From Sipunculus nudus (lineage: Eukaryota > Annelida > Sipuncula > Golfingiida > Sipunculidae), in the NCBI GenBank assembly GCA_026874595.1, contig CM049315.1:74970401-75034400 (forward strand): 64,000 bases of DNA. The letters run 5' to 3'. This document shows positions 12,927-24,429 of this stretch, one piece after another (the first letter of the stretch is position 1; the number at the start of each line of letters is the position of its first letter). Position numbers and translations under genes: made by a program. The notes under the pieces were generated by a model. It was not told the DNA's origin and ran no database searches. It saw nothing but the letters and a program-made list of their open reading frames with translations.

Positions 12927-14337
12927 TATTCCCGAAATGCCTTGAAAATTTCATGAGATTCCTTTCTTAACTGCGTGAGTTATTTTTTGAACCAACACAC
13001 ACACACACACCCTCACACACGAACGGGGATGAACACACATCCTGGGACATACCAACAAACGGGCGACCATGGAGTTTGAGGGTCACTGGTGCGGACAAAA
13101 AGGATTGCAAGCTATTGATCGCAAGCAACATCTGCCGGTCATAATTTCAACTAATCATCGCTGCGGGTTGAATGAAGGTTAAGTATAAATGTATAAGCAC
13201 GTGGGTTTGTTATGTGCAGGATGCATTCAGAGACTGCGCCCTGATATGATTGGCTGCTGCAGAGTGCGCAAAATTTAGAAATCTCTTAAATTTAGCAATA
13301 CTTGTTCTTTTAATTCTCTGAAAATTTGGGGCTGACAAAATGAGAAATAGTAAGCTTTTGATGAGATCTACAATTTTAAGTCACAGGGGTTTTCCCCAGT
13401 GGGCGACGGCAGTGCCGAGTGCTCATAGATCTGTCAAGTTCTTTTTAACAAATCACACAACCTCATATTTTATTGTGGAAAAATAAATAGATTTTTTCCA
13501 GGTAATAATTTTTTTATAGACAAGTGTGTTAGGATAATATAATTAGATTTGAATACGTATGCTTGACCTGAATAGGCTGGACATAGGCAGATACCACAGT
13601 GCTTTGTGCTTGTGATATTGGTGATGTGAATAGATAGGTTGTAGGGTTCAGTCAGTGCAGCGAACATGGGGCCCTGAGAAACTGTTAGGAGGCTGTTTAG
13701 GGTCAAACAAAATGATTGCAAATACAGAATACCTATTTTATAATCTACATGTTACCTTAGAGATTTCCATATATCCATAATACAGAGAACTAGCGAACCA
13801 TATTCGTGCTACATATATGTCATGTGTGAACTCTGTTTTTCATATATAATTTGACAGCTGAAGGAACTTATTTAATAGAATCAATGAATTTCGGCAGTAC
13901 ATGAGGAAATAGGCAGACCGGCAGGTGCTGCCCCCTTTGTCCTTTTCAGTCTCTCTACTTTGACCTCCGACACCCGCCTTGTAAAACCAGCCCGGCACTT
14001 GTTGTCAACATTGAAGCCTTTATCCATGACAAATGACACCATGTGTGGAACATCGGCTTTTAGTGGAAAGTGGCAGGCCCTGGATATGATGGGGGAAAAA
14101 CAATCATTGTTCGATAACGGTACAGGAATGTCTTGTCTGAGGACATGACCAAAGTACAAATCTATCTGCTGAGTGAGTCTGGTGTTTCACTGACCATTTA
14201 TTAAGAAGCAATAAACGGAGGAACGCTTTTAAAGGGGACACACCCAAAACCGTGAAATATAGTAGGAATCCCAATTGTACTTGTTTGGGTTTGACAGAAA
14301 TGTTTACTTGGGTTGACAGTAATAACAAAGACTGTTT
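12927..14337. other. spacer between the two inverted element copies
   Basis: Contains a (CA)n run at 12992-13010. No protein recognised; antisense open frames of 83-92 codons at 13470-14159 show no motif. Confidence 0.4.
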
Positions 14338-14350
14338 TACGGTTTTGCTA

Positions 14351-15046
14351 CGCTCTTTACACAGCGCTTTACCTATAGGGCTACTTCCTATATCGTAAGG
14401 CGCTGTTTGTTATGACCTCGTATCCTGCTTTGCAACACCAGAGGGGAGCACTGTATTTTTGTCCAATCAGATGAAACTTTGTGCTGGAAGACAAAGCCAA
14501 GCGAGGAATACACGGAGCCAATCATATTCATTTCTTTTTGAGTGACAGCTCATCCCCCAGCGTAACCGTCTAAACAGGCCACAGGCTCAGAGAGAATTGC
14601 CCCTGACGTGGTTTGCTTAGAGCCTTGGGCACATAGGATGATCGGCCGGTGAGCTGTAATTCAAACGAAACGTAACAACAAAGGCTGCGTGCACACCTCG
14701 CTGGCTGGTTTCAGTTCTGCAGACAACAGATACATTGCTACGCTAACAAAGTCATAATGTCATAATCGAATCGGTCGATAATGCGAGAATGCAGAGGGAG
14801 CAATTTAAATTCGACCGGAAACTCATCAAACGGCGCTTGAAGCGCGGCAATGGGCGGAGCCAGGATGCCTGTTGAGTGTTTGTTTATTGGCATCTGATTG
14901 GCTGCTTGTCACATCGTACGCACGTTTATTTCAGTGGACAACAAACCGCCATCTGGTGTCTAAATATATCATAAACGGTCAAAGCTGGCAGTGTGAAAAT
15001 CAGTTGCTTCTTTAGAAGCGCAAGATTTTCCGCTGCCTCGGGAGCG
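14351..15046 (-). mobile_element. non-autonomous DNA element, copy R with 13 bp target duplication
   Basis: Reverse complement of the 11974-12926 copy, about 696 bases, with ends CGCTCTTTACACAGCGC and CCGCTGCCTCGGGAGCG. It is flanked on both sides by the identical 13-mer TACGGTTTTGCTA (14338-14350 and 15047-15059). The exact direct repeat shows an independent insertion rather than half of a foldback. No coding capacity, so it must depend on a transposase elsewhere. The superfamily is not established. Confidence 0.7.
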
Positions 15047-15059
15047 TACGGTTTTGCTA

Positions 15060-17300
15060 TTATAAATAAATTTACTCTTTAAATTACTAGTATATTATTT
15101 GCTTTCGTTATCAATATATCCGTAGGATACGTTCCGGCCGTACTAGACAACACTTGCTATCACTTGAAGGTAGTTCCTTGAAGGTTGTAATCCTCGTCTC
15201 TGCAAGCCTGCATGTCTGCTTGACTGTCTGTCTATCTGTCTGTATGTCTGTTTTTCTTTGTCTCTCTCTCACACACCCTCTTACAGGCATGCAGTGTCCA
15301 TGGATCCTGGCTACGCTCGTCAGTGCTTATCTCATTCAATGACGCAATGGGCACATCAGTGTACATCCGAGGGACCGTCATTACGTATACAGTTGGTTTG
15401 AAATTCTTTACACTGTCATTTAAAAAATGGACCAGCTGCACTCTCCTATCTGCCGATCGTGCTATTTTTTTCTGTCGGCAAAGAATCGGCCGGAAACATC
15501 GGTAAAAAAGAGGGAGTCCGGTTTTTAGAAGAAAGTATGACAAACTTAAATCTGATCTTCTTCACAAACTTTTATCAAACTAATCAAAGTAACCGGGCTT
15601 TTACATAATTATAGTGTAATTCATGCAACTTCCAGTTAACAACATTAAAAGACAAAATGATAGAATTACTGCATGGATACAAGCTCCGGAAACCTGAACG
15701 AAAATATTCATCTGGTAAGGTCGGGAATTTTCCTAGGACAGAGTCCGATTCGTATTTGAATTCGCAGTAACTGCAATAATAGTAGCATCAATCAGAATTA
15801 TAGTTTGATAAGCTGCAGGGGTTGTAAATCAGATTTTCAGAGCCATGCCAACTCCTAAGATAGAGTCAGGATTGGAGTCATTGGGAAGATGGATAAGTAT
15901 ATATACGTTGCCCGAAATCTTCCGATCTGGCCATTTTAAGATGGGTCTAACCCAATTACCGACATCAGATTTTGTGTCGCCCATCTAAAGTTTGATCAGA
16001 CCTAATTACCGATCTTAATGTGGGTCAGAAATGTCGAGAGGGGCAGAACCAATGACCGATATTGGTTATAGGTTATAGGTTCAGACCCAACTTTAGATCG
16101 GTCAGACTGATTCACCGATCCCTAATGTCTCCTGATAGGTTTCAGCTTGGCACAGGCCCATTCGCCCATACTGGCACGTATTAATATATTAATATATTAA
16201 TATATATTAAACATTACTATAAATGAATTATATATCAATTTATAAATATTATATAATTTAATTTCATTAAGATTAAAACAGAAAAAAAAATAAATGTATT
16301 AATTTCATTTTAAAAAAACAAGAATAAAATCAATGTACAAGTTTTTAAACAATTAAAGGATTTCAGACTTTCCACCCATCAACTATTCCTTCTACGTATA
16401 CTCTACAACTTCAACCATTCACCTTAACTTCACAACAACAAAAAATAACACACTTGTTTATGTCACGACTGGGACAGGTTACCTTCAAGTGGATTAAAGA
16501 ATAGATAGATTTTTTTTTATTTTTATAAGCTTTTCATTTACTATCCCTTAGAGTTGTTGGGGGGGGGGGTGGTAAGGATAACAATTAAATTGAATACAAC
16601 AAGGCTGTAGGTGTTTATCATTAAATAGGAATAGCAAATCTCGTTTAAATTCTTTCAAACATAGGAGACCCTGGATGACACGGGCCCTGAAACCATTTGA
16701 AATATCTGGTCATTAGGGCCATTAACTACCAGTTAGAGATAAGTTGCGTTTTGCACGCGAGCGGAAATATGGGTGTAGTTGAATGCACCACGGAATTAAA
16801 AGCATGCCAATTCATACGTAACACTTTTTCGGACAATATAAAGCTACATGTTGATGGGAGTTTATAATTCATAGTCTTTTATAACCGACGATTTCAGTCT
16901 CATTCGACTTTACTTTTTGTCTTCCAGTAATATAGTACTCTGAAAACGTAGAGTTGTCAAATCTCCCAATTATGACACCCCAACGGGGAGTAGGAGGGTG
17001 AAAAGTGCTATGGTTGTCATAAAACAGCATTAAACTGCCACAAACGAGTGCATGCTGAACCTTCGTGAAGTGTCAGGCTTTGAGCAGCTCATTAGCAGTG
17101 CGACAGCCAGCTTGGACATGGGCGCACGCTGACCTGCTGCACGTGAGCCGGGCCGGAATCCTGGCGGACTGCATGGACCGGAACTAGGTCACGGGTGCAT
17201 GCGCGTACACCGAGTGCTGCGCTCTTTGCGCCATGTGCATGTGTACAATTTCAAGTCTCGGGTGTATGTTTTTACTACATTTTTGCCCACAGGGTAGTGA
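15060..17300. other. non-coding DNA, no gene recognised
   Basis: Holds an AT palindromic stretch (16180-16215), a G run at 16559-16568, and a diffuse region (15920-16115) where ACCGAT/ATCGGT words recur. A GC-richer patch at about 17050-17260 may be promoter-like for the possible transcript that follows. Confidence 0.4.
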
Positions 17301-17339
17301 CACTAGCAGAGTCGGTGTTACATTAACCAATTATACATG

Positions 17340-18750
17340 TAGTATAAGTATCGTTTTGCAGTGTTCTTAACAGTCATCGTCTTCGTCCCCGCCGAAGCGA
17401 TTGCAGTGCATGGTATACAACTAACAGTTACTGAGACTGAGTGATAGCCAGTCAAGTCGGTGAGTAGGTGAATTGTATAAATTGCTGTTTCTGAATAGTG
17501 AGTAATTTGTGAAGAACGGGTACTAATTTTAATACTTCAGTTTTGTCAACATTGCTAAACAATGTATATTTATTATATATCTCATTAATGTTTACCTCAT
17601 TCAAGTTGCAGCAAACTGAGGCATCTCTGTGTATAAAAGGGGTTTTGGTTAGCCAATCTATATGGGGGGGGGGGGGGAGGGGGGTGTTAATGTGTAAGGT
17701 ATAATATTTATATATAATCTATTTATATACTCAATGGTCATGTTCATATGTGTAGTAATTGTATTTTTCAAATATTTTGTAGAGTCTATTCCTGAACCAA
17801 CTGGCCTGGAGAATGAGAATACAACTAAAATTGGGGAATCGGCCCATTTGCCAGGTAACTATTAAATTATTTAATTTCACAGAACATGTTGTGTTGTATA
17901 TATATATATATGAGAGAGACAGAGAGAGAGAGGAGAAATATAAGTATATAGAACATTAGAGGATATTATAATCATATAAAAATATACTTAATGTAAATTC
18001 AATGAAGACCTAATATTTTATATGTTGTAAATGTTTGGTATAGTACTTAAAATCATTGTCACCCTGGCTTGTTTCCTAAAGTTGCCAGTAGTCACACATA
18101 AATCGAAAACTGCAATTATGTACCCAACATACAGATTTACTTCAAGCTACCGATTGATAGATAACTTCGTTTTCTACTAGGCATAAAGTATTACAAATTT
18201 GTAATTATATATATATACATATATATATGTGTGTATGAACATAATTATACAAGTTGTCAATACATCCTTTTACTCCTGCAGCTACCCTACACCTGACAAC
18301 TAGTACACAGACGTACCTCAAGATCTGTTGAGCCATGAGGATGGATTAGTTGCAAATGATCATATGGTAAGTGACTCTATTTCTATGAATCCTGTTTATA
18401 AATATAATGAATATTTTCTGATAACTTTTAACACTTACTGTTTCTTGCTCAAGTTTTAATTTTGTAATATTGAAGGCACCCGTTTTGGGAGATGACTCCT
18501 CAATATGAGGAACTTACTCTCCAATATGAATATTATATAAAGGACAATTCCAATTTAGCATTTAATTAAAAATAATCGGGATGACCTATTTAGCCATATA
18601 TGCTGTGATTCAATGTACACAAAATCCTGCACAAAACTGTTTTTTTTTTATTTTACATCTTATTTTGCATTTCAGTCACTCTGAAGAAAACATCTTAGTT
18701 ACAAATGTGTAAACCCGAGTAGAGGGAGGGACCAGGGAGAGTCTATTCTT
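17340..18750 (+). other. possible spliced transcript, at least four exons
   Basis: Four consecutive intervals have consensus splice sites. Exon a ends at 17459 (AAGTCG then GTGAGT). Exon b is 17783-17854 (acceptor TTTTGTAG, donor CCAG then GTAACT). Exon c is 18282-18366 (acceptor CTCCTGCAG, donor CATATG then GTAAGT). Exon d starts at 18676 (acceptor TTGCATTTCAG). Exon b is open and 72 bases long. Exon c has stops in all three frames, so either coding ends there or the transcript is non-coding. No Met-initiated frame joins them, and the product is not recognised. Confidence 0.3.
17664..17686. repeat. poly-G tract
   Basis: A run of G broken once by A, within the putative intron between exons a and b of the possible transcript. 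Simple sequence. Confidence 0.8.
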
Positions 18751-18770
18751 CAAGTACTGAAGCAGAAAAT

Positions 18771-18771
<1 letters not shown>

Positions 18772-18825
<54 letters not shown>
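18772..18825. repeat. (GA)n microsatellite
   Basis: Uninterrupted GA dinucleotide repeat of about 26 units. Open frames through it are artefacts. Confidence 0.95.
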
Positions 18826-18827
<2 letters not shown>

Positions 18828-19079
18828 TATGATGGTCACGTGGGTAGCCGTGAACCCAACCTTGGAGTGATAAACTACTTGCCAGAGAGGAATCCGGGGT
18901 GGATAACGATACAATAAAGCTACACGTTTACTCTTTAAGTAAACACAGAAACACGCTCGGACAGAACCCCGTTCACATTGTAAGGAATAATCAGTCGCAA
19001 AACTGTTGCAGACAAATACACGTATCACAAGTTACACAACCCCTGCGTTTTGATCATAAATGTTCAACTGGAAAATATC

Positions 19080-19080
<1 letters not shown>

Positions 19081-19110
<30 letters not shown>

Positions 19111-19111
19111 T
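19081..19111. repeat. (TTA)n microsatellite
   Basis: About ten TTA units. Confidence 0.9.
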
Positions 19112-19267
19112 GAATTATTATTAAATATATAATGAATTTCTGGATTTCTAACAACATTCACCTGATGATCGGGTCGCATCCCGTGAAACAGACTGTAGTG
19201 AATTTACAGTGTTGTTTTTCTCTTCAGTGTAAATATATATATATATTTACAGGTGCTAATTTTATTG

Positions 19268-19852
19268 TGTGACACGGGCGTAACTCGTGTTGTTGTTACA
19301 TTTTATGTTTAATCCGTACTGGTTGGACTATCGTCGTCATGTGAGCCTTGAGATTTCACGCCTGGTCGTGGGTCACGTGATAAGCCTGGTGTGTCGAGAC
19401 ACACGGCTATGTCTTTTTAGAGAATTCCTGAAACGCGTGTTGTGCTAAACCTTATAGACTGTTCGAGAAGTGGAAAATTCCCGGCTTGGGATGTGAAGGT
19501 GTATAAAGGGGCTGTTTTTAAGAACCAGGGGGCAGACAGCAGAGCAGATTCCAGCGTACCTAGAAGATTCTAAAACCTTATCCGACGAATGCGGCAATTA
19601 TACATTTTCAAAGACTTTCTCTTGGATTTTATGCTTTTGGACTTCAGTTTACTTTCTGGGTCATTCTCCGAGAGTTTAAATTTTTAGGACATATCGTGGT
19701 GACGGTATTGGTATCCAGGTATTGTACCATTATCTTTCTGTGTTATTGTATTGACTTTTTGCTATAAAGCTGTTTTACTGTATAATTGTATTGATTGAGT
19801 GTATTGTATTGTTAGGGCTGTTTTAAGAATAAATTATAGTTATTTGTTTACA
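19268..19852 (+). mobile_element. LTR-like unit (possible solo LTR)
   Basis: Starts TGTGACACGGGCGTAAC and ends TTTGTTTACA, so it has TG...CA termini. A TATAAA box lies at 19502-19507, about 40% of the way in, and AATAAA at 19828-19833 near the end, as expected for an LTR with U3, R and U5. No partner LTR, gag or pol is in the window and no clear 4-5 base target duplication is visible. The alternative is a promoter and short transcribed region of a host gene. Confidence 0.4.
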
Positions 19853-19865
19853 AAAAAACACTAGG

Positions 19866-20095
19866 ACTTGGAAAGCTGAGTGGTAAAACGCTTGGCCTTC
19901 TCCACTGGCGACCCGGTTCGATTCCCGGCGTGGCTATGAGAATGGGTTGTAGTTGCCCGTCCAAGGTCGGTGGTTTTCTCCGGGTCCTCGGGTTTCCTCC
20001 ACCCTTACCAACTACCGAGCGCCAACATCCGAGTCATGGAGAGTGCCTCGTATTAGTTATTATAACTAGTTGTACAATCCATGTAAAATAAATAA
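19866..20095 (+). mobile_element. tRNA-derived SINE with conserved central domain
   Basis: A tRNA-like head has an A box (AAGCTGAGTGGTAAAACGC, 19873-19891) and a B box (GGTTCGATTCC, 19915-19925), the internal Pol III promoter. A GC-rich body with GGTTTTCTCCGGGTCCTCGG follows. It resembles the central domain shared by SINEs of molluscs and other invertebrates, recalled from general knowledge and not searched. The tail is AATAAATAAAG. It lies directly after the LTR-like unit. Confidence 0.65.
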
Positions 20096-20250
20096 AGTTT
20101 ATAACAACACAAAAACACCAACTTCTTTATTCATTCCCCTAGACATTTCACGCTGCCTAGTGTTACAGAATCTGGTTTGTTTTTTATCTCCATTACAGAG
20201 TTTGTGTTCATCACGCATACGTGATCTGTTCATATTAGGTATCGTTACAA

Positions 20251-20252
20251 TA

Positions 20253-20325
<73 letters not shown>
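20251..20325. repeat. (TA)n followed by (GA)n microsatellite
   Basis: A compound repeat: about 21 TA units then about 14 GA units. The same TA-to-GA order recurs at 49984-50100. Confidence 0.95.
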
Positions 20326-20327
<2 letters not shown>

Positions 20328-20487
20328 GATTACGGATGAACCTGACAGGTTGATAATTTGACCACCTGGGTTGTTGTTTTAGGTACACCCATTTTACAAC
20401 CCTCAAAATGACGATTTTACAACCCTGTTTTCAGTGTAGGTACCAGTTAGTTATTCGTACATTTGTTTGCCGCCCATGGCCAATACC

Positions 20488-20634
20488 TATTCACTCAAGC
20501 GTGGAGGGAGCGCACCCTTGTGGTAAAGACTTTGCCTGGGAGTCTTAGCGCAGGCGGTGGTCAGAACGGGACGCGAACCCACAACCTTGATGTCACACGT
20601 CCAGAGCAATAACCATTACACCACCACGCTCCAC
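20488..20634 (-). mobile_element. tRNA-derived SINE, family 2, copy 1
   Basis: Read on the minus strand, it starts GGAGCGTGGTGGTGTAATGG (A-box region) and has GGGTTCGCGTCCC (B box, 20568-20580). A body with CTAAGACTCCCAGGCAAAG and CCACAAGGGTGCGCTC follows. The same order of words recurs at 61450-61596, so this is a dispersed family, not a functional tRNA gene (the anticodon arm is not intact). Confidence 0.75.
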
Positions 20635-20639
20635 ACCAT

Positions 20640-21646
20640 ATATAAACGCTAAACCAGCAGAAACCACCAACCCCATATGTACGCTGACTCTACAAATACA
20701 GCATTCTTCACATTGCATGATACATAGATAAACTCCATGTACTCCATATCTAAGTGTGGTTGCGCATGTGATCAAGGATAAATACGTCCCATGTTATTTG
20801 TACGCGAAGTGACTGGTAATAATTATAAATCTTGATGCCATACATTTACACCCATTATATGGTTTATCCCTGTATTGCAATCCTAAGAATTTTTTTTTCA
20901 CTGTGAAGTTAACAAAACAATGTAATGGACAGTTTTATCTGATAATTACATAAATAAATGCCAGGCGCTTAATAAACATGATATTCACAGCATCAGTTAG
21001 ATGATAATATCATAATAATGCAATTATGATCACCCCATGTTACGGTAGTAGGTTAAATGTATAGACATAATGGCAATTAAATTGAATCTGGCCTTATCTA
21101 GGGTTCACAATTATATATGTAATTGTGTTGGATAATCATCCTTCAGGGGAGAGAATGGATTATAATTATAGTTTAATTCCTTTAAAATGGCCACATTTTT
21201 CATGTGACAGTTTGGTCTGTATATATATCAAGAGGATAATATGAAATGCAGCTGAATAATTGATGGGATAGTTTGACATACATAAATATAATTAGACCAA
21301 TTAAATCACGGCTTCTCTTTCACAACCCCCCAAACCTAGTCTGATAAAGTCTGAACAATATATGTAATTTGTAAGAGGAAATAAATAACACGTGGCCTGT
21401 CAATGTTGTCATGTAGCTCATACATATAACCTTTTCCTATTCATTATTTAGGTCACAATTATTCGTTTGTCTGATATATGCTGGTCCCACTGATATGCAT
21501 CAAAATTATAGTGGTTTCCCATTCAATGGTCAGTAAACACCATTTAAGTTGCCCTGTTTTGAAGAATGAGATGATAACCTCTATTTCTTTATTATTTTTC
21601 TTCCTTTTTGGCTATCACGAAAAACTCTTATATAGAATGCATTATT
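20640..21646. other. AT-rich DNA, no gene recognised
   Basis: No open frame of note, no termini. It separates a SINE from a HINE-like element. Confidence 0.45.
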
Positions 21647-22497
21647 AGCTTAGATGAGTGTCATCTGAGCTATAACGATCATTCTTCGTCGTCCGTCTGT
21701 ACGACTGTCCGTCGTGCCGTCCAGTTGTCCGTCAACAAGGCACAAATCGTAACCACTTGACCTAGAAACTCCCAGCTGAATCCCATATAGATCCATAAAA
21801 GGTCTCTTTGGAAATCTGATATAAGGTCACTGCGATCTATATACTCAGAGCTATGGAGGTCGAAAGTACCCCTCAGTATAATTTAAAACTTGATACAAAC
21901 TTCACATGCCATGCATATTGATCATTGAGTATATTACAAGTTCCTTAAAATTTTAATTTTTACACAATTTTTTCTCTTTTTAGACCATCAAATCAAGTAG
22001 TCCGGCTATTAACAGGGAGCAAACCATAACAGTCAGACCTAGAAACTTTTAACAGTTCATCTAGGGAGGTCCTCGTGGTAAACCTGAAATTGATCATGAT
22101 GAGCTATATTTTGCGAACTACGTGCTGAAAACATGACTTTAAGCAACCAATGAGTCGACGGGGCACAAATTGTATCCATTTGGCGTAGAATCTTCTAACA
22201 TAATATTCAGGGAGGTCCTGGGTAATTTTCTATGGAAGCCTGCAATTAGGTCATAGTGACCCATATTCTGCAAGATATGTGAAAGAACATGATCTGAGCT
22301 CCCTATAGGACATATTTCTAACTTAGCATCTTTGGAGTTCCTGGTTTAATCTTCTAAGAGATCCCAAAACTGGTCACCATTACTTGTTTCTAAGGACTAT
22401 TGGGAAAATGCATGATTTTGAGCACTCTGGGAGTCATTTTGCCCATTGTTCAAGTTGAGTTGAATCCTGTGAGCGTCATGGCCCGTGGGCCACTTGT
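21647..22497. mobile_element. HINE-like non-autonomous element (Helentron type?), 0.85 kb
   Basis: One end is a strong hairpin (AGCTTAGATGA-GTG-TCATCTGAGCT, 21647-21671) followed by a GTCCG-rich stretch (CGTCGTCCGTCTGTACGACTG). The other end is CATGGCCCGTGGGCCACTTGT. The flanks are T on both sides with no target duplication. The internal ~300-base units (ACTTGACCTAGAAACTCC / TCAGACCTAGAAACTTT / TTTGGCGTAGAATCTTC) are diverged tandem copies. The architecture matches the 52728-58910 element. It encodes no protein. Confidence 0.5.
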
Positions 22498-22544
22498 TTT
22501 CTAGACTTCTGCTATATTTTGAATAATGTGTTGTATTACAAATA

Positions 22545-23768
22545 CAGTGGAACCCCACAATTACGACCACCCTGGGGACTGAGCAAAGTGGTCGTAATTT
22601 GGGGGTGGTCGTATTTGTGAAACTCTTACCGTGGTCGCATATAACACGCTGATATTTAATGGGTATCAGAGTTTATCTATTGCATATCTTTAATGTGAAT
22701 TTTAACAAAATATTTTACTTAGCGGAGGACCCTTATTATGATTTTTTTTTTTTTTTGTGTAGCTGAACATATTTATTCATGATGAAAATTAATATACATG
22801 TACACATACGTAGTGACTAATGATGAACAAATAATAACACTAAGGTAATACGATTACAACCTACTAAATGCATATTGAACATAATACGTAGCTGTCATAT
22901 ATTTAGCCTTCCGCTTGAGTATATATTGCGTGCACTTGAGCTTTCCCGACGCTAAACTGCTGAGCCATTTGGTGCTGACTGCGCGTGGTGTTGCCGCCTT
23001 GATTAACGCTACTTTATCCTTCAAGGAGAGCTCTTTCAGAGGCATGGTTGCCTAACAGCAAACAATTTAAATGCAAACTTAACCAGTAGAGAAATAAACT
23101 GACAACGATCTATCAGAAAAGGCAAATTAATGTGAGGGATTTTCCCCCGATGCAAGCTTTATTTATAAATTTTACTGACTGCTCAATACTCAGTGTCAGT
23201 AAGGTATGAACACATTTAGGATTAAATAGGTCGTTAATTTTACCAATTAGGATCGAACAATATGTGATGAGTTGAAATATTAAGCCTGCAACCCCACACT
23301 TACGGTAGCTGTAATAAAGGTGATCACTGAGGGGCAATTAGCATCTGACCCCAGGTCAGACCGGCTCGTTAAGTAATCAGGCCGGTGGTTACCCACTTTG
23401 ATCTATAACCTACACCTCAACGAGTCTCAGCGAAGACACCGAGTCGGGAAGATATGCGGGACCAGATTAACACTCGGGTTAAGAAACCTTGTTACCCGCT
23501 TTGATATTTCGTTAAGGCGCCTGTGACAAGACGCAGCCATTGACTCGTGACAAATGTTGTTTCAGTACTTCTCGGCGGTGGTCGCATTAGCGGGGTCGCA
23601 TTAGCGCTGGGGCCGGGAAATCTGGTCGTAATTCTGAATTCAGGGGTGGTCGTAATTTTGAGTCATTTTTAAACATAAATAAACTAAAAAAAATTCGGGA
23701 CCAAGCAAAATGGTCGTAATTGTGGGGTGGTCGCAATTGTGGGGTGGTCGCAAGGCGGGGTTCCACTG
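22545..23768 (-). mobile_element. pogo/Tigger-like DNA transposon, internally deleted
   Basis: The termini are inverted: CAGTGGAACCCC on the left and GGGGTTCCACTG on the right. They are flanked by the TA dinucleotide on both sides (22543-22544, 23769-23770), the Tc1/mariner superfamily target duplication. Subterminal GGTCGTAAT words repeat near both ends. A minus-strand 63-codon frame (22854-23045) holds LSLKDKVALIKA and ILKRKAKYM. These resemble the start and recognition helix of the CENP-B-type helix-turn-helix of Tigger transposases. The DDE catalytic domain is missing. Confidence 0.75.
22854..23045 (-). pseudogene. Tigger transposase N-terminal HTH remnant
   Basis: A 63-residue open frame inside the TA-flanked element. 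Its residues 5-50 fit the CENP-B N-terminal DNA-binding domain pattern (LSLKDKVALIKA near the start and a basic ILKRKAKYM at the second helix). The rest of the transposase, including the DDE domain, is absent, so it cannot be an active transposase. It may still bind the element ends if expressed, which is only inference. Confidence 0.45.
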
Positions 23769-24172
23769 TAGTTACAATAATTAAAGTACACGTTTGATTA
23801 TGTTTCCACAGAATGTTGTATTGCTGTAAAAGTGTAGACGTTCATGTTGTGTGGAAGTCCTGAAATCAGAAGAGGTTAATAAAGTTTGTGTTCTCTCTTA
23901 ACATTTGTGAAAATTACTATTATATTCCGTTTGAGTTGAAAGGAAATATTTATTTACAACTTGATGTTATATTGTATATAGTTATGTACATTTCATTCGA
24001 GGAGAAGAATTTATATATGGTTTCACACTATATTCATATCCTCATTGCATGTTTGAAATAAACATATTGTTTACACCAAGGAAATTTTTAATAATTTTTA
24101 ATGAATCTTTTATTTAAGTTAATAAAATGAAGCATGTCCATTGAACTAAAAACTCCAATGTAGAAAATGTTT

Positions 24173-24425
24173 AGCTCAGCTGACGTTCATATATGATGAT
24201 GATCGTTCATATGGCGATCACCCTTTGTCCGTTGTCCGTCTATCAGACCGTCCCGTTGTCAGTTTGCCGGTTAGTAAGGCAAAAATCACAAATGCTGGAC
24301 CAAGCAACCCTAAACGAGACATCCATAGAGTCCATACAAAACTCCTTGATGACCTGAATTTATGTCACTGCGACCTGTATCCTAAGAGTTATGGGGCGTG
24401 TTTTTGCACCCCAGAGTAATTAAAA
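24173..24425. mobile_element. HINE-like element fragment
   Basis: Begins AGCTCAGCTGACGTTCAT and then a GTCCG-rich stretch (TTTGTCCGTTGTCCGTC), the same layout as the start of the 21647 element. AATGCTGGACCAAGCAACCC and TTATGTCACTGCGACCTG match in style the internal units of that element (GTCACTGCGATCT). The opposite CTTGT terminus was not found, so this is a truncated copy. A 64-codon plus-strand frame here is not a gene. Confidence 0.4.
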
Positions 24426-24429
24426 ATTG

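Noticed and set aside
11974-15046. A single large foldback (inverted-repeat) transposon
   Set aside because: Each arm has its own flanking direct repeat, and the left one interrupts a recognisable older repeat, so two separate insertions fit better.
17050-17280. Cys-rich plus-strand frame (TECCALCAMCMC) considered as an insulin-like or other small secreted peptide
   Set aside because: Cysteine spacing does not fit an insulin A chain, a stop lies just upstream, no signal peptide was found, and no B-chain cysteines are present.
20568-20634. A functional tRNA gene
   Set aside because: A and B boxes are present, but the stems do not pair properly and the same unit with a long SINE body recurs at 61450-61596.
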